This document shows positions 23,655-36,700 of a stretch of 64,000 nucleotides of DNA, piece by piece. The number at the start of each line of letters is the position of its first letter. Positions within the stretch are counted from its first letter, which is position 1. Under the pieces are notes generated by a model, which had not been told where the DNA came from, did not search any database, and worked only from the letters and a program-made list of their open reading frames with translations. Source of the DNA: Euphorbia lathyris (taxonomy: Eukaryota > Streptophyta > Magnoliopsida > Malpighiales > Euphorbiaceae); contig NC_088916.1 of NCBI RefSeq assembly GCF_963576675.1, positions 12,128,501-12,192,500 of the forward strand. Reading direction: 5' to 3'. A program made the translations under genes and the position numbers.

Positions 23655-24600
23655 AAAGAAGTGGAAGCAGAGAGAAATGATGAGAAGTGCTTTAGAGGCA
23701 CTTTTAATGAGTTGTCAACGTAGTAAAAAAATAAAATTAATTAAAAAATAACAGATTTATATTTATCACGCCTCACCACGTGGTGAGGCATGATAGCCAC
23801 ACATCCGTATTCTGTAGAGAGAAAAAAAATACTTTTTGCAAAGACCAAAACAATAAGGGCAGTTTCATCATTTCCCTAGGATAAGTGTGTGAAAATGGGG
23901 CTGGGAATAACAACAGTCTTCTTTTATTACTTTAATTAATGAGCTAATAATTGTTTGATATATTATAAATACAAATATTTTATTTTTTAATTAATTAAAG
24001 GGTTAATTATAAATAACTACCATGTGGTTTGGTCGATTTGCGATGTGGTACCTGTGGTATTTGTTTTTCAAACGCAACCATGTGGTTTGCAAAATTTTAC
24101 AGTTGAGTTCACTTTGTCAGAATTTGATCGATAACAACTTCAAAATGAAAATTTTCAAGAGTTAAATGATATTTTAAGCAACTTTAATTCTTCAACGTTT
24201 TAGGTTTGAGGTCATTTAGATGTTTTTTTTATGAGAGAGAAAGATAATATTTAGAGAGAGAAAACTCCAAAAATGATGATTTTGAAAAATTAAGAATATG
24301 GTTCCATAGTAAATATGATGCCAAACAAGTTTAATTCTTGAAAATTTTCATTTTGAGGTCGTTATCGGCCAAATTTGGCAAAGTAAAAAAAACATGTAAA
24401 ATTTTGCAACCATAGCGTTATGTTTGCAAAAAAACAAATACCACAGGTACCACATCGCAAATCGGCCAAACCATAGGGTAGTTATTTGTAATTAACCCTT
24501 AATTAAATCTTTTTAATTTTAATTTTTTACTACGTTGGCAACTCATCAAAAAAATCTCTAAAACCCTTCTCCTCATTTATTTTTGCTTCCATTATTATAT
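23655..24600. mobile_element. Long-TIR MITE interrupted by a Mutator-type MITE
   Basis: About 90-100 bp at each end form an inverted repeat: GTGGAAGCAGAGAG...GAGTTGTCAACGTAGTAAAAAA at the left, and its mirror, containing TACTACGTTGGCAACTCATC, at 24530-24597. The right half reappears, uninterrupted, at 39385-39590. A perfect 20-bp palindrome with a CACGTG core lies inside at 23770-23789. Confidence 0.75.
24000..24498. mobile_element. Mutator-type MITE, 499 bp, with 9-bp target duplication
   Basis: The long inverted repeats start GGGTTAATTAYAAATAACTA and continue through GGTACCTGTGGTATTTG, about 65 bp per arm. The perfect 9-bp duplication TTAATTAAA lies at 23991-23999 and 24499-24507. No coding potential. 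The related host element at 39474-39482 has a single TTAATTAAA, the empty site. Confidence 0.93.
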
Positions 24601-24606
24601 ATAAAA

Positions 24607-24634
24607 CTAGTCGAAAACCCGTGAGATGCACGGG
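24607..24634 (-). mobile_element. Helitron 3' terminus
   Basis: On the minus strand the order is hairpin CCCGTG-CATCT-CACGGG (24634-24618), a 7-nt spacer, then CTAG (24610-24607) followed by T. This is the canonical Helitron end: a short GC hairpin just before CTRR, inserted next to T. The element would extend to the right, but the 5' TC end could not be identified because LINE and copia insertions fill that side. Confidence 0.6.
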
Positions 24635-24814
24635 TATGAAACTTTTATATAATTTAGATAAATAAATAAATCGACATATTTACTTTTAAGCAATTTTATA
24701 TCATGCTATGGAAAAAATTTATATTATATATATTTGAAATTAATATATATATTTTATTAATAATTCAAATTAAATTAATTTTAAAAATAATTGATTAATG
24801 TTTTTATAGAATTT

Positions 24815-27800
24815 TTTGATAAAGAATGAATTGAATTAATGAATAATAGCGATTACATCCTGCTGAACGAAAGCCCGTATAGGGGTCGGACAGTCCTCTA
24901 TGAAAACAATAGAATCCTGGAGAGCCGAAGCCCAATGAGCCATATTATGGGCTACCTGGTTTCCCTCTCTACTAACAAATTGAAAAGAAGAAGTGTTAAA
25001 AATTGACATCCATAAGGAAACATCTTCGTATAAAAATCGTAAAGAGGAGTTGGGGAAGGCCTTTGATTGTAGTGCTTGTACTACCGTTAGAGCGTCCGTT
25101 TCCAAAATCACGTCGTTGAAACAGCAATCCCGAGCCAACATAATCCCTTCAAAGATCGCTTGCAGTTCGGCCTCTTCAGCAGAATCACAATATCGGAGTG
25201 GAACACCAGCAGATGCCATAATCTCTCCCATACAGTTCCTTGCAATTAGTCCAGCTCTACACGCATGACCATTTTTCCCGAATTTGGCATCACAGTTTAT
25301 TTTTATGACGCCGCTCGGGGGAGGACACCATACTTTTGTAGTGCCAAGGACTAACCGGTCAGAGCTGTTGCGTTGGGAGGGGTTAGTGATACCTGCTGTA
25401 GTGCAATCATCGAATTCTCGTAGGTACTCCTTAGCATTGTGAAGAAGCATTTTTGTTTCAAGCCAACTCCCTTCGTGTAGACATTTGTTCCGCCTGAACC
25501 AGAGCCACCACAACATGGTAATTGCAAGTCGTGTTTCCGCTTTTGGGAGGGACTCAAGGGCTTGTCTGATCCATTCCTCCATCGACCTTGGCTGTAGTTT
25601 ATCCAGACGAAGCGAGAGGTTGGCATGATTCCAAACCTTCCGCGCTTCCTGACATAGAACGAAACAATGGATTAAAGATTCGTTAGGTTCAGCACATACC
25701 TGGCACACATTGTGAACTGGTATTCCACGCCTTTCTAATGCATCAGAACAGGGAAGGAGGCCCTTTATTAATCTCCAGCAGAAGTGGGCGATTTTAGCAG
25801 GCAGCTGCAACTTCCAAAAATTCCTGAACCAATTCCCATCTGTCTCTGACGTACCTGGTCGTCCTATTTCAGCCTGTCGAAGTTGCTCAGCAAGATAATA
25901 AGCTGTTCTAACCGTGAATATTCCGTGTTTATCCGGGCCCCAATAGCGTTCATCCTCAGGCAGCCGCGCACTTAATTTGATCTTCTTTATTTCATGAATA
26001 TCTGAAGGGATCAGATTTGAGGCAAGAGCAGTAGAGTCCCAACGGGAGTTATTACCGTTAATTAATTCAGACACCAATTCAGGACCAGCGGATTAGAGGG
26101 CCATAATTGGTTTCCTGCTATTTAGCCCCGGGATCCAGTTATCCTTCATTATTCGAATAGAGAGCCCGTTACCTACTCTCCACATCAGCCCTTTTTTCAC
26201 AATCTCACGTGCTTTTATCAGCCCTCTCCAAAAGAAGCTCGGTGAAGTCCCAAGGGTCGCATTGAGGAAACCGTTGCCCTTAAAGTACTTAGCCTCCAGA
26301 ATTCTCGAGCACAAGGAAGTCGGTCGGTTTAGGATTCGCCAACACTGCTTAGACAACAGCGCTAAGTTGAAGGACTGTAGCCATCTAAATCCAAGCCCTC
26401 CCTGATCCTTCGATTGACAGGTGGCCTCCCAAGCCAGCCAATGAATAGTGCGCTTGCCAGGCTTACCTCCCCACCAAAATTGACTAATAATACCCTGAAT
26501 TTCAGCACATAACGAATCAGGGAGTAAGAAACATGACATGATATATTGAGGGATAGCCTGAATTACCGCCTTGATAAGGACCTCTTTTCCTCCGGCTGAC
26601 AAAAATCGCTCTTCCCAACCTTGAAGCCTTTTCCTAATTCTGTCTTTGATAGAACTGAACACCAACTTCTTAGATTTCCCAATGATAGTTGGGAGACCCA
26701 GGTATTTTGGGAAAGCGCCAGTTTTCTTGACCTGGAGGAGAGAGCAGATTTGTGCTCTTCTTAGCTCGGGGACCCCATGACTAAAGAAGATTTCCGATTT
26801 ATCAAAATTGATTAGCTGCCCGGATGCTTTCTCATAGTGTCGGAGAATCTCATTAATCATATCTGCTTCAGCTAGAGTTACGTGACCAAATACGATAGAG
26901 TCATCAGCAAAAAATAGGTGAGAGATAACAGGGCTGATCTACATACTTTAATTCCATGAAGGTGTTTCTGTGCGATTGCATGTCTGATGTTTGCTGATAA
27001 GGCTTCAGCACATAGGAGGAAGAGATATGGCGAAATTGGGTCTCCTTGTCGGAGCCCACGAGTCGGGGCAATTGTACCAGAAGGTTGACCATTTATCAGG
27101 AAGGACATAGTTACAGTAGATACACACATTTTAATCAGCTTACTGAAATGTGCAGGAAAGCCCATCTGGTTCAGGACTTGTTGGAGGAAGATCCATTCCA
27201 CCCTATCATAGGCCTTGCTCATGTCAATCTTGAGGGCGAAGCTCCCTCTAGTCCCCTTCAATTTCGTTTTCATACTGTGAAAAACCTCAAAAGCTACAAT
27301 AGCATTATCAGTAATTTGTCGACCGGCCACAAAAGCTGATTGAGTGTCATTAATGATATCTGGGAGAGCCGCCTTCAGCATGTTTGCAATAGTTTTAGAG
27401 ATAATCTTGTATAGGACATTGCACAGGGCGATAGGCCGGAGGTCTTGCATTTTGCTTGGGTTTCTGACCTTGGGGATCAAGGCTATGTGCGTATGATTTA
27501 GTTCAGGAGGCATTTCACTTGTTTGAAGGATTTTGAGGATAAAATTGCACACATCGTCACCCAACAAATCCCATGAGTACTGAAAAAAGGAAGCCGACAT
27601 GCCATCAGGTCCAGGGGACTTACTGGGATGCATCTGATGCAGGGCCTCCTTGATTTCCTCTTTACAGAAAGGTGCCTGAAGCATAGTTGTCTGCTCTTCA
27701 GTCAAACGGGTATCAACTCTTTCAGCCATGAGTTCATCGTCAGGGTTTGAACTGGTGAAAAGGTCACTAAAGTATGACAGGATCACTTCTTCAATCTGCT

Positions 27801-29160
27801 GTGTGTCTTCCACCAGCTGCCCTGCCTCATTTTGGATTTTATTTATACGATTGTTGCGTCGTCGGGCATTACACTTAGCATGAAAGAAGCCTGTGTTACG
27901 ATCCCCGGCTTGGAGCCAATCAATTCTGGCTCTCTGCTTCCATTTCTGTTCTTCAAATAGCAATAGCTCAGAGATTCGCCTTGTCAGTTCCGCCTCTAGA
28001 GGTTTCTTAGCAGGATCAGCAGCCTGTTGCAGCTTATTAAGAGAGTTTGTTGCTTCCCTGATTTTTCGATGACTGTCCCCAAAGGTAACTTTGTTCCATA
28101 CCTGCAGCTTTTCGGAGATTTCAGTGAGTCGTTGTTGAATCTGATCTCGTCCAGACCGTGAACTCGCCCAGATTTCCTGAATAAGATCTTTGTACTGTTC
28201 GTGTCTGTGCCAACCTTGTTCAAATCTGAACCGATTTCGCGATTTCCTGGACCTTGGTTCCTTTCTCATTATATCAAGTAAAATTGGATTATGGTCGGAG
28301 CTGATCCGGGGTAGATGCTGAACTGTATTCGCCTCATTCAACGCCATCCAAGCCTCATTGCCAAGAAAACGATCTAATCTCTCCCAAATCGCCGCCCCAC
28401 CAGACCGACGATTATACCAGGTGAAACCCGTCTCTGAATATCCCAGGTCCTGAAGGTCACAGTTCGCCAGAGCCACACGGAATTCCTCCATTTCCCGATT
28501 ATCTCTAATCCACCCACCTTGCTTCTCACTGGACCACATAATTTCGTTGAAGTCACCAAAACAGAGAAGGGGATGCGGGTCCAATTTACCCAGGTAATTG
28601 AGGAGGTCCCACGTAAGATGTTTGTTATGTTTCTCCGGCCAACCATAAATACCCATACCTCGCCATCGTGTCAAGTTGTCTTGCTGTAGAAAAAAATAGA
28701 CACAATGTTGTGAGTAGTGTCTGATTTCTAGATCAATCTCCTTTCTCCAAGCTAGAATTAAACCACCACTCTTTCCAACTGCATCAATCATGAAAAAATT
28801 GAAATCTGTAAAGCTATGACTCAGATTGCTTTTTCCTTTTTTCCCTATCCGAGTCTCCATTAGGAAAAGGATGTCTGGGTGTTGCTCCCTCATAATCTTC
28901 TTGAGGGCTCTGAACGTCCAAGGATTACCCAGACCTTGAACGTTCCAACTTAGGATTTTCATTGCTGGGGGTGGGGCTCCTCCGAGTCCCCCACCCTTCT
29001 ATTCATCGAGATGTCGATACACTTCTTTTTCTGATCCCTTGCCTCTTGCATAATTACGTCGTTATCAATCTGTCGTTTGAGTGTGGCACTTTTAGATCCC
29101 CGCCACTTTCAGTAGCTTTCATACGTCTTTCTCTATTAATTTTGACAGTACGCAACTTAG
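24815..29160 (-). mobile_element. L1-type LINE, truncated within ORF1
   Basis: On the minus strand: the end of ORF1 (to 28961), the complete length of ORF2 (28962-24836), and a short 3' UTR ending in an A-run near 24817-24812. ORF1 is represented only by its last 40 or so residues, so the copy was 5' truncated, as is usual for target-primed insertion. No convincing target duplication was found. Confidence 0.85.
24836..28962 (-). pseudogene. L1 LINE ORF2: endonuclease, reverse transcriptase, zf-RVT, RNase H
   Basis: The protein starts MKILSWNVQGLGNP, the usual APE-type endonuclease start, with GDFNE and SSDHNPILL nuclease motifs. The RT follows with SPGPDGM, LRPIALCNVLYK, KIDMSKAYDRV and RGLRQGDPISPYLF. 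A one-base frameshift near 26935 splits the RT just before its FADD catalytic motif. The frame then runs to a TAA at 26093-26095 and continues in the same frame through the zinc domain (CQVCAEPNESLIHC) and RNase H (INCDAKFG, AEEAELQAI, LETDALTVV) to 24836. Only two lesions in about 4.1 kb suggest moderate age. On the minus strand the ORF1 stop overlaps the ORF2 start as ATGA. Confidence 0.92.
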
Positions 29161-29174
29161 TTTTTGGGTGAATG

Positions 29175-30014
29175 ATTTATTTTTTTTTTACAAAATTCAA
29201 TGATTTGTACTTTTTAGGAATTTTAATACATTTTCATATTTTGAAATTCTGTGAAACAATAATAATAAAATAGGAGATTAATTAAGAAATATATTAAAAT
29301 ATAACGAAAAACCAAAAATTAAATTAAACTACAATTAAAATTAAATATTATATTTACGATACAAAAGAATTACAATATATATTAAACAAAATTTGAATTA
29401 AACTTCAATTAAAATTAAATATTATATCTACGATATAAAAGAATTACAATCTATATTAAAATGGAAGCAACATCAATATATTATTCTATAAACTATTACA
29501 ATCAATATTTTTCTAATGTTGCATATGAAGAAACTTTATCAATTCAATATGTTACATATAAAAAAATCGTAAAAATTAGTCACAAATTCATCTTGATGAT
29601 AATCATTTTGCTTGATAGAATTTCATGATCACCAAGTATTCGAATTCAATTATTCATTATGCTAAAATAAACCAATATATCTATTTGAATCAGTTTAAGG
29701 TGATGATTTCTCCTATTTTCATCTCGTAATATCTCATCAAGACATTCAATCAATTTGTTCTTCATTCTTTCACTATATAGAATATCACTCACGCTCACAG
29801 ATAACACTTATTAGACTTCATTAGTATTTTCTAATAATTATATATTCTTGAATTTTGTAAGAAAAAAAACAAACAAAACAATATAAAACAAAAATGAAGG
29901 ACAAAAAAGATAATTTGGAGAGAATCATCTTCCTCTCAGGTTTTTTTTTTGAAAATAAGAGAGAATGTCGAGATATAAACATATAAAGAGGAGAGTGAAA
30001 ACATTTTTTGCCTA
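29175..30014. other. AT-rich spacer between LINE and copia LTR
   Basis: No gene or terminal structure recognised. It may be the body of the Helitron whose 3' end lies at 24607, but this is inference from position only. Confidence 0.4.
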
Positions 30015-31848
30015 TGAGGGTCACTTGGTATGTCCTATAGACAATTGTTCTAGGATACAAACTTAATGTAAATAAAGCGTTCTTTATATCATTTGTTTTA
30101 ATGAGATATGGTTTCATAACTATATAAAGGCAATCCCTTTTAAGAACTAAATAAAGTCTAATAAAAGGAAATCCATAAGCTTGTTTAGTGATTATAAAGT
30201 GTTCTTACAAGCATGAAGTGAGACGAAACTTTATAATAAACTAATAAACTTAAAACCACCCCAAGTCAAGTAATATGTTTAGGATTGACATATCACTGCT
30301 GAGACTTGCATGTAACAATGTCTTCTGTCGAGACAAAAAGCTGATCTCACAAGCTTCATATATACAGATATCTGGACAGTTACGTGGATTAAATGAAAAG
30401 GAGTTCATTAGGATTGGGGACCCGACTTGAGATAACAGGATGGGTAGATTCATCCTTGTCACCTATTCATCTCATTGGTATTAATAGGTATAAGTAATCC
30501 TCAGACTCAAAGGAATGTTAATTAGTGATTCTGGATTACGGAATGTGATGCTTTGATCCTGTTGTAACACGATCCATAACAGAGATGACTCTGGGGTGTG
30601 GACGGCAGATGTTGGGTATCACAGGAAGTAATTGCAGGATAATTATACATTGGATTGAGCATTTGTCACTCCCGATAAATGGGAGATACGTCCAAGGATC
30701 GCTTGTGGAAGACTCGACTCTAAATCCTTGCAAGGTGATAGCTTAAGACTTGAAATACAGATTTCACTTAACCTATCTAATTGGAGTTGATTCGGCCTGT
30801 ACAAGTAAAACGAACGTCTCGCTATATGTGACTTGACATTATACATAGTCATAAGATTCAGTTCAAGGATGTAGTTGATAAATGATCGAAATATACTGTA
30901 ACTAATACGGATAGGTCAACGACAGAATCAACCTGTCTTCTTATAGCTCTGGGGGAATGTTTCGGGTTTGCTAATCACATTTAGCGTACTCATTCCGTTA
31001 TGCAAAGATTAAATATAATTATGTGAAAATTAATTTAATAGTTGCATACGGCTAGAAGCAATAAGAACCTAATGGGTCACACATAAGACTTGGAGCCCAA
31101 AAGAGAAACAGATGTTAATTAATTGATGGAAGCCCAACTGAGTCCACTAAGGCCCAGTAGAGAGAGGGGGGCGATTTTATGTATGAAAATACATAAATAA
31201 TTTAATTTGATTTTAACAATTCTAATTAGATTATGATTGTGAATTAAATTAATAAAAGGATAAATAAGTTAGGAGGTTTAATGAGATTAAAATTACTCCT
31301 ATTATTATCCTATAAGGTTATTATTATTATATTTATATTTAGATATATTAATAGATAATAAATAAGAATTATATTCCGAATTAAATTCTTATTCAGTAAC
31401 CTAATTCTATCTAACTAGGGTTTAGATACAAGAGAGTATTTATACCCCCTTCCTATGTAAATTTCGGCCAACCCTAGCCAGAGAGAGAGAGAGAGAGAAT
31501 TTCGACCCACAAGTTTGAGGACGAGATTGTCTACCGCTTCTTTCCGTTCAATTGATTTTCATCTCTTTCTTTTATTCCTTGATCTTGTGTTGATTGATTA
31601 GAGGCCATCTATTCTTGATTGCTTTTATACGGTTTATATCTAACTTGATTTTGGGTTGTGTTTGTTTTGTGCTCGTGAACTCGGAGTAAGAGTTGAGGGC
31701 ACTTCGCTTGCAACGGTAGATAGTTCATCAAAAGGTATTTCCTTCTATCCCTCTTTATATGAAATAACGATTAACGGATCTTGGGTTAATGGAAAAAGGT
31801 TAAAATTTTTATATTTCCGCTGCCATACGTTAGCCTTAAATTCCTTCA
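30015..31848 (+). repeat. 5' LTR (about 1.83 kb) of a second Ty1-copia element
   Basis: The right end ...TTCCTTCA is followed at 31850 by the primer-binding site TGGTATCAGAGCC. Throughout its length it is clearly similar to the inverted solo LTR at 60824-62647. The first about 15 bases differ from the TGTTGGGG start of the solo copy, so the exact left end is approximate. A GA microsatellite and a TATTTATA motif lie at 31430-31500. Confidence 0.85.
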
Positions 31849-31849
31849 G

Positions 31850-31862
31850 TGGTATCAGAGCC
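31850..31862 (+). promoter_or_regulatory. tRNA-iMet primer-binding site
   Basis: TGGTATCAGAGCC two bases after the LTR end, the standard minus-strand primer site of plant copia elements. Confidence 0.9.
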
Positions 31863-32417
31863 TGCGTTAAATCCGTTATTTCATATATGAAAATTAAAAG
31901 GTTTTTTAATCAGATTGAATAAATATTTATAGTTAGGTTAATCAACAAAACTGTTTTGATTAATTAGTTCTAAAGATAACTAAGTTTTAATTAATTATTA
32001 ATTAAAATAGTTTATACATATGTTCCTAATAATTTTGATTGATAATCATTATAACAAAATCTATTAGTTTTATAGTTAGATTGATAAAAGTTAGTTTTAT
32101 TGATTCTAAAGATAAAACGGAAAATCTATAATAGGTTTTTTTATTTTCTGAAAATCGTTTTAAAACCGTTTTAGAACTGATATATATATATATATATATA
32201 ATTATAATAATAAAAAAAACGGACAGCAGTCCGGGTTGCACCGCGAGGCAGCAACCCTGGGTGGCTGGGCGCCACTGCCGTAAGGCAGCGGCGGCCAACC
32301 GCGGAGCTGCTGCCAAACGGCGGCGGCACCGTGAGTCTCGGGTCCCTTTTTTTGTGGGCCCGATATGAGAGGACCTCTATTTTATTTTTAAAATTGTTTT
32401 TAAATAAAACCGAGTTT

Positions 32418-32470
<53 letters not shown>

Positions 32471-33715
32471 CAGAAATTAATAGTTTTATGTTTTGATTAT
32501 CGAATGAAAAATTTATTTAAAAGTTTGTTTTACCTATTTGTAAATCAAAAGTATTAAATGAATTAAAATCAAAATAATTGGGACATGCATAATTAAAGTT
32601 TTGTATAGTTGTATTAATCTAAAAGGTTAATATAGAAGATACGAAACTGTTAAAATTAAAATTGGATGAAAGTTAATTTGATGTGTTAATGCGATTAACC
32701 TAAATATTACATAAAGTACTTATGTAATCAACCAATTAAATTTATTTAATTGAGTCTATGCATGTTTGGAGTTATGGACATATTTGGACCCTCTTTTAGT
32801 CTTTTGGTATTTTTAAAATAGGGCCTGCGAATCCTGCCTTTCTACTATCTATTTTAATTTCTCCTCTCATCTAATTCCATTCGAGTTAATTGAAGTTTTC
32901 TTTAGTAGTATAGAAATTAATATGTAATTTCGAGGCGCCATGGAGAAGACGGAGGACCTAAAGAGAAATATGTAATAGTTAGTATTTCCCTAGGTTTGGC
33001 CTTTTATTCCGTCTCTGACTCGACGGAATAATTTAGATAATATGTCCATAACACCAATGTATGTGTCTGATGTATGCTAAAGCAAATCAAGACTAAGTTA
33101 GATTATGAGACTTGAAATAAAAAAAATCCCTCACTAATTAAAAGTTAAGTAAATAAGCAAGTTATTAAAATCGGTTGCCCCTCCCTAATATTATAATTCA
33201 GCCGGCAGTACTGGGGGCCTTTGGGTTGTTGAGCAAACTCAAGCTCGGGGTCTTATGGTAACACCTGAATTATCGAAAATCGTTCTTTCATGAATATGAG
33301 GTAATACTTAAATTAGATTATGATAATTGGATGAGCAAACTCATGTTATCATAGACTAATGGGCAATATGGTTGGGATTAATATGAATAGCATATTAGTT
33401 ACTAATGTGGTTAGTAACCCAATAACCTAGGAATCACATTAAAGATGTGGTTGATTACATGAATCTACCTAACAAATGAGACTAGCTTGTTGAGCAAACT
33501 TAAGGCGAAATCTCAGGAGTTAGGATCCTAGCTCACTAAAGGATTTGTGAAATTTTTCGAATTAATATGGAGGGCTATTAATTTGGCAAAATAGTGGGAG
33601 CAATTTAAAATGAATTAAAAGACCTATAATTTTAGATTGATGTACTTTAAAGCAAATGAATAACATACGTTTACTCTTTCTCACTCTCAGGTTAAATTAA
33701 AACACTCTTAAAATC
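31863..33715 (+). other. Long untranslated leader of the second copia element
   Basis: About 1.85 kb between primer site and gag ATG. It has two TA tracts, a GC-rich patch at 32219-32350 with repeated GGCAGC words, and no long open frame. Such long leaders occur in some large copia lineages. Confidence 0.6.
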
Positions 33716-36700
33716 ATGACTAACACCAATCTGCAAAATATACTTACCGATAACAAGTTGAACGGTTCAAACTTCACCGACTGGTATCGCAACCTCAAAA
33801 TCGTTTTGAAGTTTGAGAAGAAAGGGTATGTACTTGATACACCGATACCCCCTTACCCGGCGAATGGTGCTCCCTACCAAGAATTTTATGCTTACTTGAA
33901 GCATAAGGCTGATGACGATCATGCGGGAGACATCATACTTGCATCAATGACACTGGAATTGAAAAGGCAACATGTAGAAATGGATGCCTATTCCATGGTC
34001 GCGCACCTGAAAGAGTTGTTTGTGAATCAAACTCGGTGCGAACGCTACGAGATAATAAAGCAGTTATATAGATGCAAGATGCAGGTGGGCACATCTGTAA
34101 TCGCACATTGTGTCAAGATGATTAGCCTTATCACCAAGTTTTCTAGTATTGGAGATGCGATGGATCATGAACTAAGTGTAAACTTACTTCTTCAGTCCCT
34201 CCCCGAGAGCTACTCACAGTTCATCATGAACTACCAAATAAGTGGCTTGCAAACCTCTCTTAAAGAGCTTGCAAATATGCTCGAGACAGTCGAGCCCAAT
34301 ATGAAAGAAAACGAGGGGATATCGGCCCTTGCTATTGAAGGATCAAAAAAGAGGAAAGGGAACTCTCCCAAACCAAACCATCCTAAGAACAGAAAGGGGG
34401 CCATGCTCACCGAAACAAAGGGAAAGGAAGTGAAGAAGCCCAAAGGAGAGTGCCACTTTTGTGGTGAAGAAGGGCATTGGAAAAGAAACTGTTTGGTGTA
34501 CCTAGCTACCCTCAAGAAGGGAGAAGCTGGGACTTCAACATCTGGTATGTTTTATATTGAAATAAATACAATTTCACAGTCTGAATCTTGGGTATTAGAT
34601 ACCAGATGTGGATCTCATATTTGTATGAATATTCAGGGACTCAGACAGACTAAGGAATTGAAGAAAGGAAGCATAAACCTGCGAGTAGGAAATGGAGCAA
34701 GAGTTGCCGCCCTCGCCATTGGAGATTATGCTTTGAGTTTGCCCTCTGGGCTTGTAATAGAATTAGGGAATTGTTTGTATGTTCCAGAAATGTCTCGTAA
34801 CATTATTTCTATTAGTCGTCTTGTTAACGACGGTTTTCATATTTCAATAAAAGACAAACATTGCGATTTTTATAGAGATGAGATTTTCTATTTTTCAGGA
34901 ATATCACAAAATGGGATTTATGTGCTAGATGACAAAATTTTTGTTTTCGCAATTGATACCAAAAGACATAAGCTAGATAATTCAACTTACTTGTGGCATT
35001 GTCGTTTGGGCCATATAAACAAAAGACGCATGCTTAAGCTACATCAAGATGGTCTTATAAATTCAATTGATCCTGAATCATTGGAAACATGCGAAGCATG
35101 TTTAAAAGGTAAAATGATAAAGACACCCTTTAGCAATAAAGGTGAGCGTGTATCAGACACTCTAGGATTAATACATTCCGATGTATGCGGTCCTATGTCA
35201 GTCCAAGCAAGAGGAGGATTCAGATACTTCATAAGCTTCATAGACGACCATACCCGATATGGTTATATCTACTTGATGAAGCACAAGTCCGAAGCTTTTG
35301 AGAAATTCAAATGCTTCAAAAATGAAGTAGAAAATCAATTAGGAAAGAAAATAAAGATACTTCGATCCGATCGAGGTGGCGAATATCTTTCAGATGATTT
35401 TCTGAATTATCTAAGTGAATGTGGGATATGTTCACAATGGACACCTCCCTATACACCACAACTCAATGGTGTATCCGAGAGGAGGAACCGTACCTTACTA
35501 GATATGGTACGATCCATGATGAGCATAGTATTACTTCCAAAGACATTCTGGGGCTATGCCTTAGAAACTGCCCTCTTCACCCTAAATCGAGTACCAACTA
35601 AATCCGCTAGTTCCACACCATATGAATTGTTCGTTGGTAGGAAACCCATATTCTCATTCATGAGAGTATGGGGTTGTTCAGCATTTGTTAAACGCATAGC
35701 GTCAGACAAACTAGATTCTAAATCTGATAAGTGTTTCTTCATTGGATACCCTAAGGAAACTGTGGGATATTACTTCTATCATCCAGATGATCAGAAAGTA
35801 ATAGTATCCAAGCATGCAACCTTCTTAGAGAAAGAGTTTCTCGAAGAAACAGAAAAGGGAAGCATGATTGAGCTTGATGAAGTTCAAGAACAAGAAACAC
35901 CAACTGAAACAACAAAAGCGGTTGAGGAACCCGAAGCAGTCACATTAGATGAGACTCAAGTGCCACCCATTCGTAGATCACAAAGAGTTCGTGAACTCCC
36001 AATTAGATATGGTTTTCTAGTGGGAGATAATGATGAGGTTCTCGTGTTAGACGACGAACCCGAAAACTACGAAGAGGCTCTTAACAGTCCAGATTCTAAA
36101 GCATGGCTCGTAGCCATGGATTCTGAGATGGATTCGATGTACACCAACCAAGTGTGGACTTTGGTTGATCCACCCGAAGGGATAAAACCCATTGGGTGCA
36201 GGTGGATCTTCAAAAAGAAGACTGACATGGATGGAAAGGTTAGCACCTACAAAGCTAGGTTAGTAGCGAAAGGATATCATCAGAAACAAGGAATTGATTA
36301 TAACGAAACTTTCTCTCCTGTGGCTATGTCCAAATCAATCAGAATAATGCTCGCTATTGCCGCTCACTACGATTACGAGATTTGGCAAATGGATGTGAAA
36401 ACAGCTTTCCTAAACGGAAACCTGCTTGAGGATGTATATATGATGCAACCTGAAGGTTTCATATCAAAGGATGCAAACAAGGTTTGAAAACTTCAGAGAT
36501 CCATTTATGGACTCAAGCAAGCATCAAGAAGCTAGAACAAGCATTTTGACGAAACCATAAAACAATTTGGTTTCGAACAAAATTGCGAAGAAGCTTGCAT
36601 TTACAAGAAAGCAAGTGGGAGCTCAGTTGCATTTCTGATATTATATGTGGACGATATATTATTAATGGGAAGTGACACAGCTCTACTACAGTCGGTAAAA

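Noticed and set aside
24993..25626. Frames antisense or out of frame to the LINE RNase H region
   Set aside because: The LINE frame carries the recognisable domain; these are shadows.
30250..30852. Frames of 65-70 aa conserved between two loci (also at 61929-62412)
   Set aside because: The similarity follows from both being copies of the same LTR and extends through non-coding parts equally.
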